Below are positions 44,312-56,604 of a stretch of DNA of 64,000 nt, piece after piece (the first letter of the stretch is position 1; each line of letters starts with the position of its first letter). Where the stretch lies: NCBI GenBank assembly GCA_002914845.1, contig JXTC01000508.1, forward strand, positions 150,864 to 214,863. The letters are read 5' to 3'. Origin of the DNA: Trema orientale (taxonomy: Eukaryota > Streptophyta > Magnoliopsida > Rosales > Cannabaceae). A program made the translations under genes and the position numbers. Under the pieces are notes generated by a model. That model saw nothing but the letters and a program-made list of their open reading frames with translations, ran no database searches and was not told the DNA's origin.

Positions 44312-44835
44312 TGCTGTGTTTGGTTGTACCTTTGTATTGTATATTTAATACGACATTAAAATTTAATACAATACAGAGAGTATTATCTAATACAGAATAA
44401 AATGTCTGTATTATACTGTATTACATGATTTTAACTTTAACGTAGTGTTGTACAATACTTACTCTCCTCACTTTTTCTGTTCGTAATTTCTCTCTTATCA
44501 CTTTCTCTTCAAAAGTGGTATTTTTTTTAAAAAAAATTTTAAAGTGGTATTTTTCTAAATTTATATCTAAAAAGTGATTTTTTTGTAAGTTATTTTTTAA
44601 AAAGAGATAAAATTTTACAAGTGGTATTTTCTTAAATATTTTTTTAAAATGGTATTTTTTTAAATAAATTTTTAAAAATGGTATTTTTCAAAATTAACTT
44701 TTTAATACAACATCTTAATACAAATGCAACACCAAACATAGTACTATAATAGAATAATACAATATAATATAATCTAATACAATACATCACAATACAATAC
44801 AATACAGTACAATACGGTGCACCAAACGTGGCCTT
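44312..44835. mobile_element. Tourist-like MITE upstream of the CNL gene
   Basis: 524 bp between TAA trinucleotides (44309-44311 and 44836-44838). The ends TGCTGTGTTTGGTTGTACC and, reversed, AAGGCCACGTTTGGTGCACC form imperfect inverted repeats continuing into ATTGTAT words. A TGTTTGG-type end with a TAA duplication suggests PIF/Harbinger. It contains many TATTTTT/AAAATA words and no coding frame. Its near edge is about 95 bp from the receptor ATG. Confidence 0.6.
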
Positions 44836-44838
44836 TAA

Positions 44839-45645
44839 CGTTTGTCAGATACTATGAAGATCATAAATTTGTAAAACTACTTAGAAGATGTCAATAAAAT
44901 ATGATTGGCATCGAATGTCCAAATCTTTTATTATTTATTTTACACTTGTTTAATATTAGTTATGTTTAAAAGTTTTATATGGTTAGTCTAGAGAGTTAAT
45001 CTTTGAAGAATTATAAGTCACGGATCCCTTAATTAGGGGTTCCGAAAAATCTACCGGCCAATATAAACAACCTGAGTGATTCAACATAATTTAATCTGCC
45101 CAAATCAGACCTATCAAACCTTCAAATCAAATTTTGTTTTGGACGAGTCTTAGGTACCAAAAACTATAATCCAAGTGTCATGCAAATAATCCAAGTGTCC
45201 GCATGCAACCCACACAATTTAATTTTTTGCTCATTTTTCCGAATAAACGTTAGGCCAATCTATTTAAAATTCGAGCCAAAATAAAAGTACTACTGGTTCG
45301 GTTTCGTAGGTTTTATTGAACCCTATTATTTCTTCTCCAAGAGGGTGTCGAGCTCCTTCTTATATATCCTTTATGAGGTGGTTTTGTTTTTTTTTTTGTT
45401 TTTTTTTTGGTAAAACAAATAGGAGATTTTTCATGCTTGATGGATCTGTTTGACATTTATGCATTTTTCTTCGCTCCGATTATTAGTAAAGAGAACGTAC
45501 AGTTAATTTCCATTGGTTTTGTGGTTGCTTTGGAATTAAACCTGTCTTTCATTTATTTGTTTTGGTATATGTCTTTGAGGTTTTTCTTTTAAAGGGAAAC
45601 CTAAGAAGTCAAACTTACAAACTATTATTGATTAAGTAGTTGCTA
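44839..45645. other. Intergenic, nothing firm
   Basis: AT-rich with poly-T runs at 45390-45410. A 61-codon frame (45407-45592) is hydrophobic and low-complexity and has no recognisable relative. Confidence 0.4.
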
Positions 45646-45649
45646 AGAA

Positions 45650-45840
45650 CCTCCGTGCTAACAAGCAAGGTGGTAAGGCGCTCTCTTTCTCGACTAAGAT
45701 GTCTAAGGTTCGAGTCGTTATTATCGTAGTGGTCAGAAGTTTATAGACAATCCACTTCGAGAGGGATCCATTAATCGATACAGGTGGATCTACAACCCAG
45801 AATTATAGGGTACGCCACTCTCTAGCACTATAACTTTTGA
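45650..45840 (+). mobile_element. Candidate tRNA-derived SINE
   Basis: A box B-like GGTTCGAGTC (45708-45717) lies about 40 bp after a box A-like stretch (AAGCAAGGTGGTAAGGCG, 45663-45680), the spacing of a pol III promoter. It resembles the segment at 59641-59830. No long A tail or exact target duplication was found. Confidence 0.4.
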
Positions 45841-46440
45841 TTTCATTATCCAAAAAACAAATGGTGGTTGCTAAGATTTCTACCAGAAAGGGAAAGGATC
45901 TATCTTGTGCATACAGGGTTGAACTCATTCAGAGATTGGTGGTAAGTATGTACTTATAAATTAATTCTCCTTTTTATTTACCAGTGGTTTGTCTCAGTCT
46001 ATTGAGAATGTGCCACACATTTCGAGAATTATCTAGAGTACTCCAGTCATGTAAAATAATTAGTAAAAGAAGGTTCTAGACCCACTCATCTTATAACCAC
46101 ACACAAATATAGTCAGTGGCTTTGAGCTTTAACCGACTCCAACTTGAATAAATAGGATAGATGAGGGTTTTGTACGTAATACAATGTATTCTACTATTAG
46201 CCTATTTCTACCTTTTACATACTGGTTTTTTAAAGCTTTTCTTCTCATCTGCAGCTCATATTTCAATATAAAACCAATAAACAATTTATCACATATCTCA
46301 TCAACTACTAACCCAAAGTTTTATAACCATTCCTACTAGTCTATACACTACACTACACCTTATCTCACACTCCTTTCTACACACTATCCATATCATTCAA
46401 GCTATATATAAGTTAAATAATAGATACAACTAACCACAAG
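45841..46440. other. Candidate 5' LTR of the plus-strand Copia remnant
   Basis: No gene. It ends ...CTAACCA just before a primer-binding-like site at 46443, so part of it is probably an LTR, but no second copy exists in the window to confirm it. Confidence 0.4.
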
Positions 46441-46442
46441 TG

Positions 46443-49400
46443 GTACCAAAGCCTTGTTCGACAATTAACACTAAGCAAAAGCTTATTTTAAGCTATAGTT
46501 ATGGTCGACATATTCCGGATATCAATTTTAGTTCTAATCTTTCTCAATGAAAATTATGATTTTTAGTCTGTCAAAATGAAGAACTATTTTTGTACTCGAG
46601 ATATATAAGATGTCACTAGTAAAGGATTTATTATCCTTGAAGACATTTCTACTCTAAATATAGTATAAAAGAAAGAGCTAAAGGAGAATTAACACAAGGA
46701 TTCTCTAGCAAGAATTAAAATGTTGATACTGATGTTTAATTTTATGGATAATATTGATGACAATATCAATGTCGAAGATATTCTGAAAAATTATTGAAAT
46801 TTGCCTTAAAACTCAAAATTTTCAAGAGAAACTCTAGGAAATACTAAAACAAGTGATATTGCATAAATTATACTACTTTTTTTTAAAAATTCATATTTAT
46901 AATATATAAAATAATAAAATATACATATGTAGTAGAAAAATAATCAAATTTAATTTCATAGAAAAAGTTTAAAATCAGAATACATATCACATTATTTTAT
47001 TTAATATATTTCATATCAATACCTTAAAAATTATAACTAATTCTAAATTACATTAAAAGTAAATAAAAATAAATGATAATATATAGAATAGTTCAACAAA
47101 TTCATTTCATACTAAAATGAGCTTCTATGAGGTTGAAAATCAAAAAGAAAAATTCATGTCTTGGTCCGAACAATATCTTTATCAACTTATTCTGCCTGGG
47201 TGGTCTTAATGATAGTTATCTATATGCTATATATAAGTTGACTGATCTCTTCTAATAGTGGACTCATAAATTGGGTAATTTGAATTTATTCAACTTGATA
47301 AAGAATTTTGATGGTTACGTATCAACATTAATTTGATGACAATGCTGAATAAATACTTCATAGCCAAATAACTTAACCCTCTATTAGGATTATAAAACTA
47401 GTTCCAAAACTCTGCCAATGTATTGTGCAGAAAAAATTATGATTTATTTATATTTTTACTACCATTTCTTATTAAAGAAAATACACAGTTTAAAAAAGGA
47501 AAATCGACTTTTTTGTCCACATTTCAAAATGTGGACAATATTATTTGATAATATCCGTCAATATCTCGATATTAGCTCATTTTTATCGACATTTTACTCA
47601 TATCGATATGTCCTTAATTGCATGTCAACATTTTATTGATTTTTTAAAGATAAACGGAAAAAAATATCTTTCCACCTAGTATCGATATTGACACTTCAAA
47701 ATACAGAATCACGATAATGTCGACAAATGTCGTGATATTTTAATCCATATTCTCTTGCCCTTCTAGCACTTCAACTAGACTTGGTAGACGAATATTTTTC
47801 AAGGGTCATAGGAGCAAAAAATACTAAAGCTAGCAACATGAGATAAATTGCAAGAGGAGTTCTAAGGCAATGAAAATGTCTGCGCTACTAGACTTCAAAA
47901 TTTGAGAAGGAAGTTTAAAAATTTTAAAATGAAAGATTCTGAGATTGCTAAAAATTACTACTATAGAATAGATAAAGTAGTTAATCAACTAAAACCTGAT
48001 AAAGATGATATTCTAGAAAAGAAAGTTGTAAGTAAAATTTTTAGTACTTGTACAAAAAATATGATTCCTTTATTGCAGTTGTTGAAGTCAAGATACATAA
48101 ATAAATCAACTACTACAAAATTAATGGACTCTTTAGAGGCTCACGACGAAAGATTAGAAGGGCAATGAAAATGATACAGAAAATGCCTTTAATCTAAAGT
48201 CAATATGTAGTCTCAAAAATCTGAAGAAAGGGGAGAAAATCAAATAAAAATTATAAAAATAAGTATTAACAAAAAAAAACAAAAAATAAAGAAACTAATA
48301 ATAATGGCATGTATTCTCTATGTGGCATTTGCACAAGAAAATGCCATTTAAAAGAAAGACTTTTAGTTTAAACAAAAACCACGATGCCAATTATAAAAGA
48401 TTTGGACATCTAGAAAAATCTTGTCTTTTAAGACAAAATCATCAATTAAGCTAGTTTCTCTAAAGTAACAAAATCGGAGGAATAATCTCTTCTATGTCTA
48501 CCAAGATATAACAAAAGAGAAAAAGGATACATGGTATTTGAACAGAAGTTATAGTAACCACAAACCCAAAGATGAAAGTATTTTCTACAGTCCTAATAAA
48601 AATAAGACAAAAATCAAAATTAGAAGTGGTGATTATATGGATACTACAGGAAAACGCCCTCTTGCTATTAATACAAAAAATGGCAAGAGATATATCAATA
48701 AAGTGCTTTTGGCCCCTATAATAGATCAGAAAGGATACTTTTTGCATTTTGAGGGAGATTCTTACACAATCTATGACAAGCAAAATAAATCTCTCATAAT
48801 TACAAGAACTAAAATGCAGGAAAATAGGTGTTTCCCATCAATCCAATAGAGATATACAACCAATACAGCAATAAAAGTGCGAGTGGATGAGTCGTGGCTA
48901 TGGCATTGAAGGTTCAGACATTTCCATTTCTATAGATTGAAGATTCTTTAATAGAAGAATATAATAAGAGATCTACAAACTATAAAGGAGCACAATAAAG
49001 TATGTGAAGGACATATACTCAGGAAACAACAAAGACAACCTTTTCCATTAAGAAGATCATAGAGAGACAAGGTGCCACTGGAGCTAGTCCATACAGATGT
49101 CTACGGCCCGATGTGCACTCCATCACATGATCAAAATAGGTACTTTAGTCTCTTCATTAACAATTCTACCATAATGACATGGGTTTACTTTTACATGAAA
49201 AATCGCAAGTTTTCGGTATTTTCAAGAAATTCAAAGCCCTTATCGATAAATAAAAAGGTCACTACATAAAGATGATAAGAAACGTAAAGGGCAAAGAATA
49301 AACCTCAAAGGAATTCAACAAGTTTTGTGAAGAAGAAGGCATCGAACATCAACCCCTAGTTGGACATACACTAGAATAAAATAGCGAATATAAAAGAAAG

Positions 49401-51650
49401 AATAGAACTATAATGGAGACAGCTAGAGCTATGCTCATGGAGAAAGATCTTCCAAAAACTTTTTGGGTTGAAGAAATAAGCACAACAATCTACCCATTTA
49501 ACAGATTTTCATCCACGGTCATGTAAGATAAGATACTAGTCGGAACATAAAGTGGACAAAAGCCAACGCTGAAGCATCTAAGAATCTTTGGCTGTAGCTA
49601 TTGCACCCATATTCAACAAAAGAAAATGAGCAAGCTAGATGAGAAGACCAATAGAGATATCTTCTTAGGCTATAGTACTTAATCAAAAGGCTATAAAGTC
49701 TATAGCTTAAGAACCAAAAAGCTCATAATCAGTCGAGATGTAATATTTGATGAAGACACTTCTTAAAACTAGGAAACCGAATAAGTAGAAAGGAAAAATG
49801 CAAACCTGTCATCACTACCACAAAAGCAAGAAAAAGACAACAACCAACCAACCAAAAGCATCATAATAAATAAGTTCAGATTCATCACTAATGAGTAGAA
49901 AAGAAAAATGCAAACCTGCCATCACTACCACAAAAGCAAGAAAAAGACAACAACTAACCAACCAAAAGCATCATAATAAATAAGTTTAGATTCATCTCCA
50001 AATTCAGCACTAATGAGTACTAGATCACTATTAGAGATATACCAGACATACAACTTAATAACTATGGAGTCAGAAAACTATGAAGCAGCTTCAAAGTAAG
50101 AAGTATGAAGGAAAACTACGAGAGAAGAGATAAAGGTGATCAAGAAAAATAGACATGGGAGTTAGTAAATTCTCCATAAGACAAAGAAGTCATTCTCCAT
50201 AAGACAAAGAAATCATAATGATCGTGATGCAATGTTCGATGAAGATGCTTCCTAAAACTCGGAGACCGAACAAGTAGAAAAAAAAAATTCCAACCTTTCA
50301 TCACTACCACAAAAGCAGGAAGAAGACAACAACAACCAACCAGAAGTATCATAATAAGCAGGTTCAGATTCATCTCCAAATCCAACACCAAAAACCACTA
50401 GATTAACAATATACCGTACATGCTACTAATATTTATGGAGTTTGAAAACTACGAAGCAGTTTCATAGTAAGAGGTATGAAGAAAAAGTTCTGGAAGAAGA
50501 GATAAAGGTGATCAAGAAAAATGAGATGTGGGAAAGTAGATTCTCTATAAGACAAAAAAGTCATATGATTTAAGTGAGTCTACAAAACAAAATTTAATTC
50601 TAATGGCTCAATCCAAAAGTACAAAATAGTAATATAGCAAAAGAATACGCAAAATAGCTAGGTGTTGACAACAATGAAATATTTACTTCCGTTGCATGCC
50701 TTTACACAATAAGAGTATTGATTGCACTAGCTCCACAAAAGTGAAAGATTTACCAACTAGACGTCCAGTCAATATTTCTAAATGGCTACTTTGAAGAACA
50801 AATTTGTGTAGAGTAACATCAAGAATTCGTGGTACAAGGTCAAGAAGACAACATTCTCAGATTAAAAAGCGCAGTATATGGACTTAAGCAAGCTCAACGA
50901 GCTTGGTATAGTAGAATAGATAACTATTTTACTAAGCAAGGATTCGAGAAGAGTAAAAGCGAGCCAGCACTACACTATAAGACCTAAGGTACTAATAAAA
51001 CTCTCAATGTCTCTCTATATGTCAATGATCTCATCTACACTAGAAGTGATAAGAAGAAGATGGAGGAGTTCAAGGAAGATATGATGAAAACATTCCAAAT
51101 GACTGATCTAGATCTGATGCATTACTTTCTCAGAATCGAGATAACTTAACACGAAGATAGAATCTTCATTGCATAGAAGAAATACACAGAAAAGTCTCAT
51201 AAAGTTCAAAATGGAAGGATGCAAGACAATATCAACTCTACTTGATAGCAACAAAGTACTCAAAAAAGATGATGGTACACCAAAGGCATACGACACACAA
51301 TTTCAAAGTCTCATTGAAAGTTTACTATATCTTACAACTACACAAGTAAATATTATGTACGCCACAAGTCTACTATCAAGATCATGCAGAGTCCAAGTCA
51401 AGTTCATTATAGATCAGTCAAGTGGGTACTCGAATACTTGCAAGGAACAAAAAGCTATGGCATATGGTATGGATCCATGCTTGACTCAAGACTATTAGAT
51501 TATACCGATAGTGGCTAGGCAAGATCAGTGGACAATATGAAATGCACTTCAGGCTATCATTCACTTAGGTTTGGGAATATTTTCTTAGACATCTAAGAAA
51601 CAAAAAACAATTGCACATCGATATGGTTGTTATTCACTTAAGAAAAAAAT
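46443..51650 (+). pseudogene. Heavily decayed Copia retrotransposon
   Basis: A primer-site-like TGGTACCAAAGCC at 46443, then gag start (NENYDF, VKMKNYFC, about 46550), gag middle (MKDSEIAKNYYYRIDKVVNQ, 47902-48168), a decayed protease/pre-integrase area (48538-48849), integrase (PLELVHTDVYGP, 49072-49269; [23 protein letters not shown] near 49690), RT (IYQLDVQSIFLNG, LKSAVYGLKQAQRAW, LYVNDLIYT about 50750-51030), and RNase H-like TDSG and TSGYH near 51500-51560. The RT box has N in place of the first catalytic D. Many stops. Gag is split by about 900 bp of AT-rich foreign sequence (about 46850-47750). Confidence 0.8.
49737..50560 (+). repeat. Nested duplications in the integrase-RT linker of the Copia remnant
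   Basis: A block of about 485 bp starting GATGTAATATTTGATGAAGA (49737) recurs from about 50222 (GATGCAATGTTCGATGAAGA), shorter and diverged. Inside the first copy a ~108-bp unit beginning AGTAGAAAGGAAAAATGC (49787) is repeated at 49895, and a third relative is at 50274. Confidence 0.8.
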
Positions 51651-51884
51651 TAATTCCCTATATAAATATAAATATAAAGGGGAGTGAGTATAGTATAATT
51701 TTTTTTTATTCCTAATTGATTTGGCAATTAATTTTAACCTTTAGAATTTAGTCTAATGGTTATAATTTAATACATTGGAACAAATTCTAATGTACATTAA
51801 ATTTTATATTTGTAATTGTTTAATTTTAATCTAACGTTCAAAATTAGTTTCTCTATCTATATGGAATTAAATTAAAAATAAAAA
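51651..51884. other. AT-rich end of the Copia remnant
   Basis: No LTR recognised. 51720-51870 resembles AT-rich words in the arm A/C region (near 27200 and 58750), but weakly. Confidence 0.3.
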
Positions 51885-51893
51885 ATAAAAAAA

Positions 51894-52347
51894 GGACTTC
51901 TTACAAAAATCTAGGCCTAAAGTCCAAAAAATTAAAAAATCCTGGTTAGGCTAATTTTTTTTTTTGAAAAATCTCAGATTGATTTAGAAATATGTAACTT
52001 TTTAAAAGTTTCTTGAGAAAACTACCATTTTTCAAAAATATTTAGCAAAGTACCACTTTTTCTTAAAATTGGCATTTTTCATTCTTGTTTAATGTAACCA
52101 GTCAGGTTACTTAGGTTCACAAAATGAGTTACTTAAGGTAATTAGTCTGGTTACCTCAGGTAACTTGACCGGTTACCTAAAATATCTCATCAATTAGTAA
52201 AAATTGGTATTTTCCTAAATATTTTGAAGAGTTATATTTCTCTAAATAAAATCTTGGATTTTTCAAACAACTTTAAAATCCGGCATTTTTCTTTCCTTTT
52301 TCTTTTTTTTTTCGGTTGAAAATTTACCATATAAATCAAATTTCCTC
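51894..52347 (+). mobile_element. F1 element, 454 bp
   Basis: It starts GGACTTCTTACAAAAATC and ends AAATTTCCTC. The interior has GAAAACTACCATTTTT on one side and its inverse on the other, around TAACCAGTCAGGTTACTTAGG / GGTAACTTGACCGGTTACC words. The target duplication is decayed (ATAAAAAAA vs CAAAAGAAT). Confidence 0.65.
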
Positions 52348-52459
52348 CAAAAGAATTCCCTATTAGATATATATGGAAAATGGTATTAAAATGAATTGGT
52401 TATATGTGTATGTAGTTTTCGTAGTGGTTTATGGAGATTTCAATTGCTTTATAAATGGC

Positions 52460-54290
52460 TGCTATATGCATACGCTACTCTACTAAGGGATTATCATGTA
52501 CCTCATGAAAAATAAATAAACCAGTTTTGAATAACAGATCAACTGAAAATTGCAAAATTTTATATGCATATGAACTCAAGTCGGGCAAAAGGGGAAAAGG
52601 TAGCATACCTTAACCAATCTATATGGACTGATTGTTCCTTGAAGCACAAATTGAAACCAAAAATATATTATTGGAGATCGTACAAGTTTGCCTGCTGAGT
52701 AGTGTTGAATGCTTTTGATATCTGAAATAAGAAATTTACATAATGAAGCAAGTTAACCAATAAAAATTTATGAACTATTCACTTGGATTGGGTTAGGCAA
52801 TTTAATTTGAGTGCATGATCGATTCATAAAGACAATAATATTACTATATAGCGAACTCACTGGGACCTTTCACGGATTAATATCCTCGTATATAAATAAT
52901 GATCAAGTGCTTTAATTGTACTTTTTCAATTCTTTTTTTTTCCTTTTTTTTTTCGCGGGACTTAATCACTTATAAATTATATTGTCATTAAAAGTTTTTG
53001 GTAAATATGTCATTCAAAAGAAAACATTTGTTGTATACATGATCAGACAAAAATAAACAAATATGTGTCATATAAAAACGTATATATTAAAGAATATAGA
53101 TACATACATGGCACCAATCCAATAGATATTTTTTTTATTTATGTATATAGGTATTGTTTTGTACAATTAAAATTGGTCACACATGTCTTTCTATGATAAA
53201 AAACAAGGAGATAAAAGCATTAAATAATTTGTATTTATTTTTAATATATTCTTTATCTAACTTCTTAAATTATGGTAGTCATTTGATTATAATCAAAAGG
53301 TTAAAAAAATTGTAACCATTGAGAAGTCTTCCATATATATATATATCAAAATTTGCAATTAAATGAATATAACAAGAAAATCTAATTAAGTTCGGAGCTG
53401 AAGCTCATGTCTTAACTTTTGAAGCCTACCTTTAAATTGTAGTATATGTTCCTTTAAATGATGGACCGAATTGTTCTCTCCAAAAGAACCGCCGAAATGA
53501 TGTCTTGAGTTTGTTCTTTTCTTTCGAGCTCTTAATATTGCCTTCTTTTGATTATCTACAAGCGAATCCCTAGAATATAAAAGACCAATTAATTTCATGC
53601 CAGCAAATTGATCAATATTCAAAATAAAATGATTAGCTTGGGTGTGTGTTAGACAGGAGAAACAAATACATGCATACCTGAGCAATTTAATCTGACTTCA
53701 AAATAATTCAATATAATCACAAGATGCAAGAGTATGCATGGCTTACTAATAATTAATTAAGTTACTTTTAAAATGATCATACATAATATTGTACTGATCA
53801 ATTAATGTACTAGTTAATAATTTCGAGGAGTACACAAATTTACATCTACAATGTTGGATAAACAATTAATACAATGTTTGTTTAATTATTAAGTGAAATA
53901 TATACGAACACACCCAAATTCCACCCAAAAAAAGAAGTCCGAGAGATTGCATGGACAACTAACATATATATATGGAATACAACTACAAGAAGACTAGAGA
54001 TAGAATAAACCCAAATAAAAATGAAGTACACGAAGCATAGAAATCTTACCCAGTATAATTATCTTGTTTTGCAAATAATAATTCAAAACAGAAGCACAGA
54101 ACCAAACTTGCTAATGGATGATAGGGAGAAACTCATGCTTGAGGTCTGACATAAATATTTGTCCGTAAAACATATGCTAACCTTAGAAATGAAGCGAAGA
54201 ATATATTTTTGTGGTATACACTGCTAGGCGTATAAAAGATTACAAACCACCTTCGACATGAAGCAAAGAATACATAACCAAAAAAAATGG
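52460..54290 (+). repeat. Copy B of the triplicated locus (diverged, same orientation as A)
   Basis: Collinear with parts of 18130-28830: e1 at 52590-52710, e2 at 53386-53570, e3 at 53650-53710, the GAGATTGCATGGACAACTAA block at 53944, and e4 at 54040-54150. All candidate exons are on the minus strand. Here e2 keeps an open frame: the 53386-53685 reading ends ILRARKK then a charged region with LKEHILQFKGRLQKLRHEL. Divergence from A is much higher than between A and C, so this is an older duplicate. The gene is unrecognised; this copy has the best chance of being functional. Confidence 0.6.
53386..53685 (-). CDS. Unrecognised candidate exon/ORF of copy B, 99 codons
   Basis: Only the second half (about residues 46-99: charged, lysine/arginine-rich, then a likely amphipathic helix LKEHILQFKGRLQKLRHEL) is credible as an exon, because it begins right after a TGTAG| acceptor-like site conserved in copies A and C. 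The first half reads through what looks like an intron with a GT donor near 53680. No family recognised. Confidence 0.3.
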   Translation of the reverse strand: MLRYACICFSCLTHTQANHFILNIDQFAGMKLIGLLYSRDSLVDNQKKAILRARKKRTNSRHHFGGSFGENNSVHHLKEHILQFKGRLQKLRHELQLRT

Positions 54291-55753
54291 TTCTTANCAT
54301 ATCTTATTTGTTACAAGTTTACAATAGACAAAATAACGCAAAGGATACAATCAATCCAAAATCTATCTTGTAAAAACCCAATAGCTGATTTAGCTGGTGC
54401 AGGGGTCAGTCTTTTCCCCATAGAGGGAAATATTATACAGTGACAAGAGGTACCACTAACAGGATTAAACAAAATCTGAAAATACTACAAACTGCAGTTT
54501 TAGGACTAGAAAAGTGAAAACCAACCACCATAAATGTTCATCATGGCCGTTACTAAAACATTCTTTCCTAAGGTACAGATCAAATTACTTGAGTTACAAA
54601 AAAAAAAAAAAAAATCGACGATAGGGATTTTTCAATTTTTGAACTTTGGGCATGTATTTAAAAATATATATCTATGGTAACTGTCTACTTAACCCTTTTG
54701 TTTTGTTTTGTTTTTTTTTTTATTTTTGGTAATTCTCAACATGAAACATGATCAAAACCTGAGTATGAGTAATTGAGGTAACATGAATTTTTTATGACTA
54801 TTTTCTAAAATGACTTTTTTAGGGTCTAATCATAAAAGGTACCTTTTGTGACATTTTATGACTACCGGTCACTGTCACAAACTTTATGAGCTAGTGGTTC
54901 TAAACGTGTCTTTTGGATCTAAAATAACTTTTAGATATGTTGATTTCTATTTCAAGATGATTATTTTAGGATTCACTTATTGTTATGAGTCCTCATCCTG
55001 AGAAGTGGTTTAAAAAACGAGGAAATGGGCCTAATTACTAGGAGTAATTTAGGACAAAATAAGGTTTTTACGGCCACTTTTTAAACTGACTTTTTTACAA
55101 GTACCACAATACTAGTGCTAGATGATTTTTGATGACCATTTTATCATAACGTTAGGGGTGAGAGTGTTGATTAGGAGATACCATGTGAAAATTCTTAATC
55201 AAACTATAAAGTGTGATGAGAACGAAATTTTTAACCACTACAGATAAAAGAAACCTATTAACCGTACCAAATCACACTATATTATGCGTTTTGGTGTAGT
55301 ACAGTTTATGCGGTTTGGGTCATAAATATAAGCCTTTACAAATTTGGGCTAAATTGGAGAATCAATTTCAAAAAGTCTTAACTACTAAAAAATACACTTA
55401 AAAATAAATAATTTAAAATAATAAAAAAAAAGTTATGTACTTATACTTGTCCGAGTAAGATCTTAATAACATACAACTCAATCAAAATAAATTAAAAGCC
55501 AAATTTTTGAAAAAATTTAAATATTTTGTTTGAAAGGAAATTCAAATATTTGAATATTCAACGAAGTTGAATATTGTTTGGAAGGATATTTAAATATATT
55601 AGACTTTAGTTTCTAGCATATATATAAATGTAAATTTATGCATAAGAGTACTTTTAAAATTAGTATATATATATTTAATGTGGTACGGTGTGGTTAATTG
55701 TGGAAATATAAACATTATTCTGCTCACCCGTAGTTATAGCTTTTAATATAATG
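54291..55753. other. Intergenic stretch with one ambiguous base
   Basis: 54297 is N, so the assembly is uncertain there. 54360-54470 is slightly more GC-rich but has no clear frame. 54780-55180 has TATGAC/GTCACAA words reminiscent of the MULE interior at 16494-17066, too weak to call. The rest is AT-rich. Confidence 0.4.
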
Positions 55754-55762
55754 ATTACTCAT

Positions 55763-56194
55763 GGGCTTATTACAAAAATCCATGCCCAAAGTACCAAAAT
55801 TTAAAAAATCCTAGATGGACTGATTTTTTTGAAAAATCCCGGTTTGATTTAGAACAATATCACTTTTTAAAAGTATTATTAGAAAAATAATATTTTTAAA
55901 AAAATTTAGAAAAATACCATTTTTCTTCAAAATTGGTATTTTTCAATGGTACTCAAGGTAACCAGTGAGGTTACTTAGAGTAATCAATTCAGTTACTTCA
56001 AGTAACTGTTCAAGTTACCTCAGGTAACTCGACTAGTTACCTTAAGTATCTCATCAATTAATAAAAGTAGTATTTTTCTAAATATTTTTAAAAGTGATAT
56101 TTTTCTTATTAAATCCGGGATTTTTCAGAACAATTTTAAATTCCGGGATTTTTCAATTTTTTTGAAAAATTACCATAAAAAATCAAATTTCCTC
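55763..56194 (+). mobile_element. F1 element, 432 bp, perfect target duplication
   Basis: An exact 9-bp duplication ATTACTCAT (55754-55762 and 56195-56203). Starts GGGCTTATTACAAAAATC, ends AAATTTCCTC. The centre (55955-56045) holds seven GTTAC/GTAAC words, and the flanks fold back (GAAAAATACCATTTTT vs AGTAGTATTTTTCTAAA). Confidence 0.8.
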
Positions 56195-56604
56195 ATTACT
56201 CATAACTAATATTGTAACACAACTAAAAAGAATGCCATTCTACAAAATACTCTTGAAAAAGTGATTTCAACCCAAAACACTAGCAGTTAGGTCCATTTCT
56301 CCTAGAAAGTCATTTCAGCCCAATTACGACTACTGAAGTCCACATTCATATCGGATTATTCGGCCTGTTACCCACATGAAAAATGTCTCTACCCGTCGTG
56401 TAACTATTCTTTCATTTACCATTAAAAGGGAAAAACAGGACGTGTTAATTATTTTTTTTTTGTTCACCATCCTCTAAATTTATAAAAGTAAAAACAAAAA
56501 TTAAAAAAAACCTTGATGCACTAAGAAAAATGATAAGTCATTTATGGTGGCAATAAAGATCTTACTATTAATCCATGAAGAGTGAAGATTGATACTTAAA
56601 TTTA

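Noticed and set aside
45407..45592. 61-codon hydrophobic frame
   Set aside because: Follows a poly-T run, with no domain and no start context support.
54258..54443. 61-codon frame containing an undefined residue
   Set aside because: Crosses an N and has no recognisable relative.
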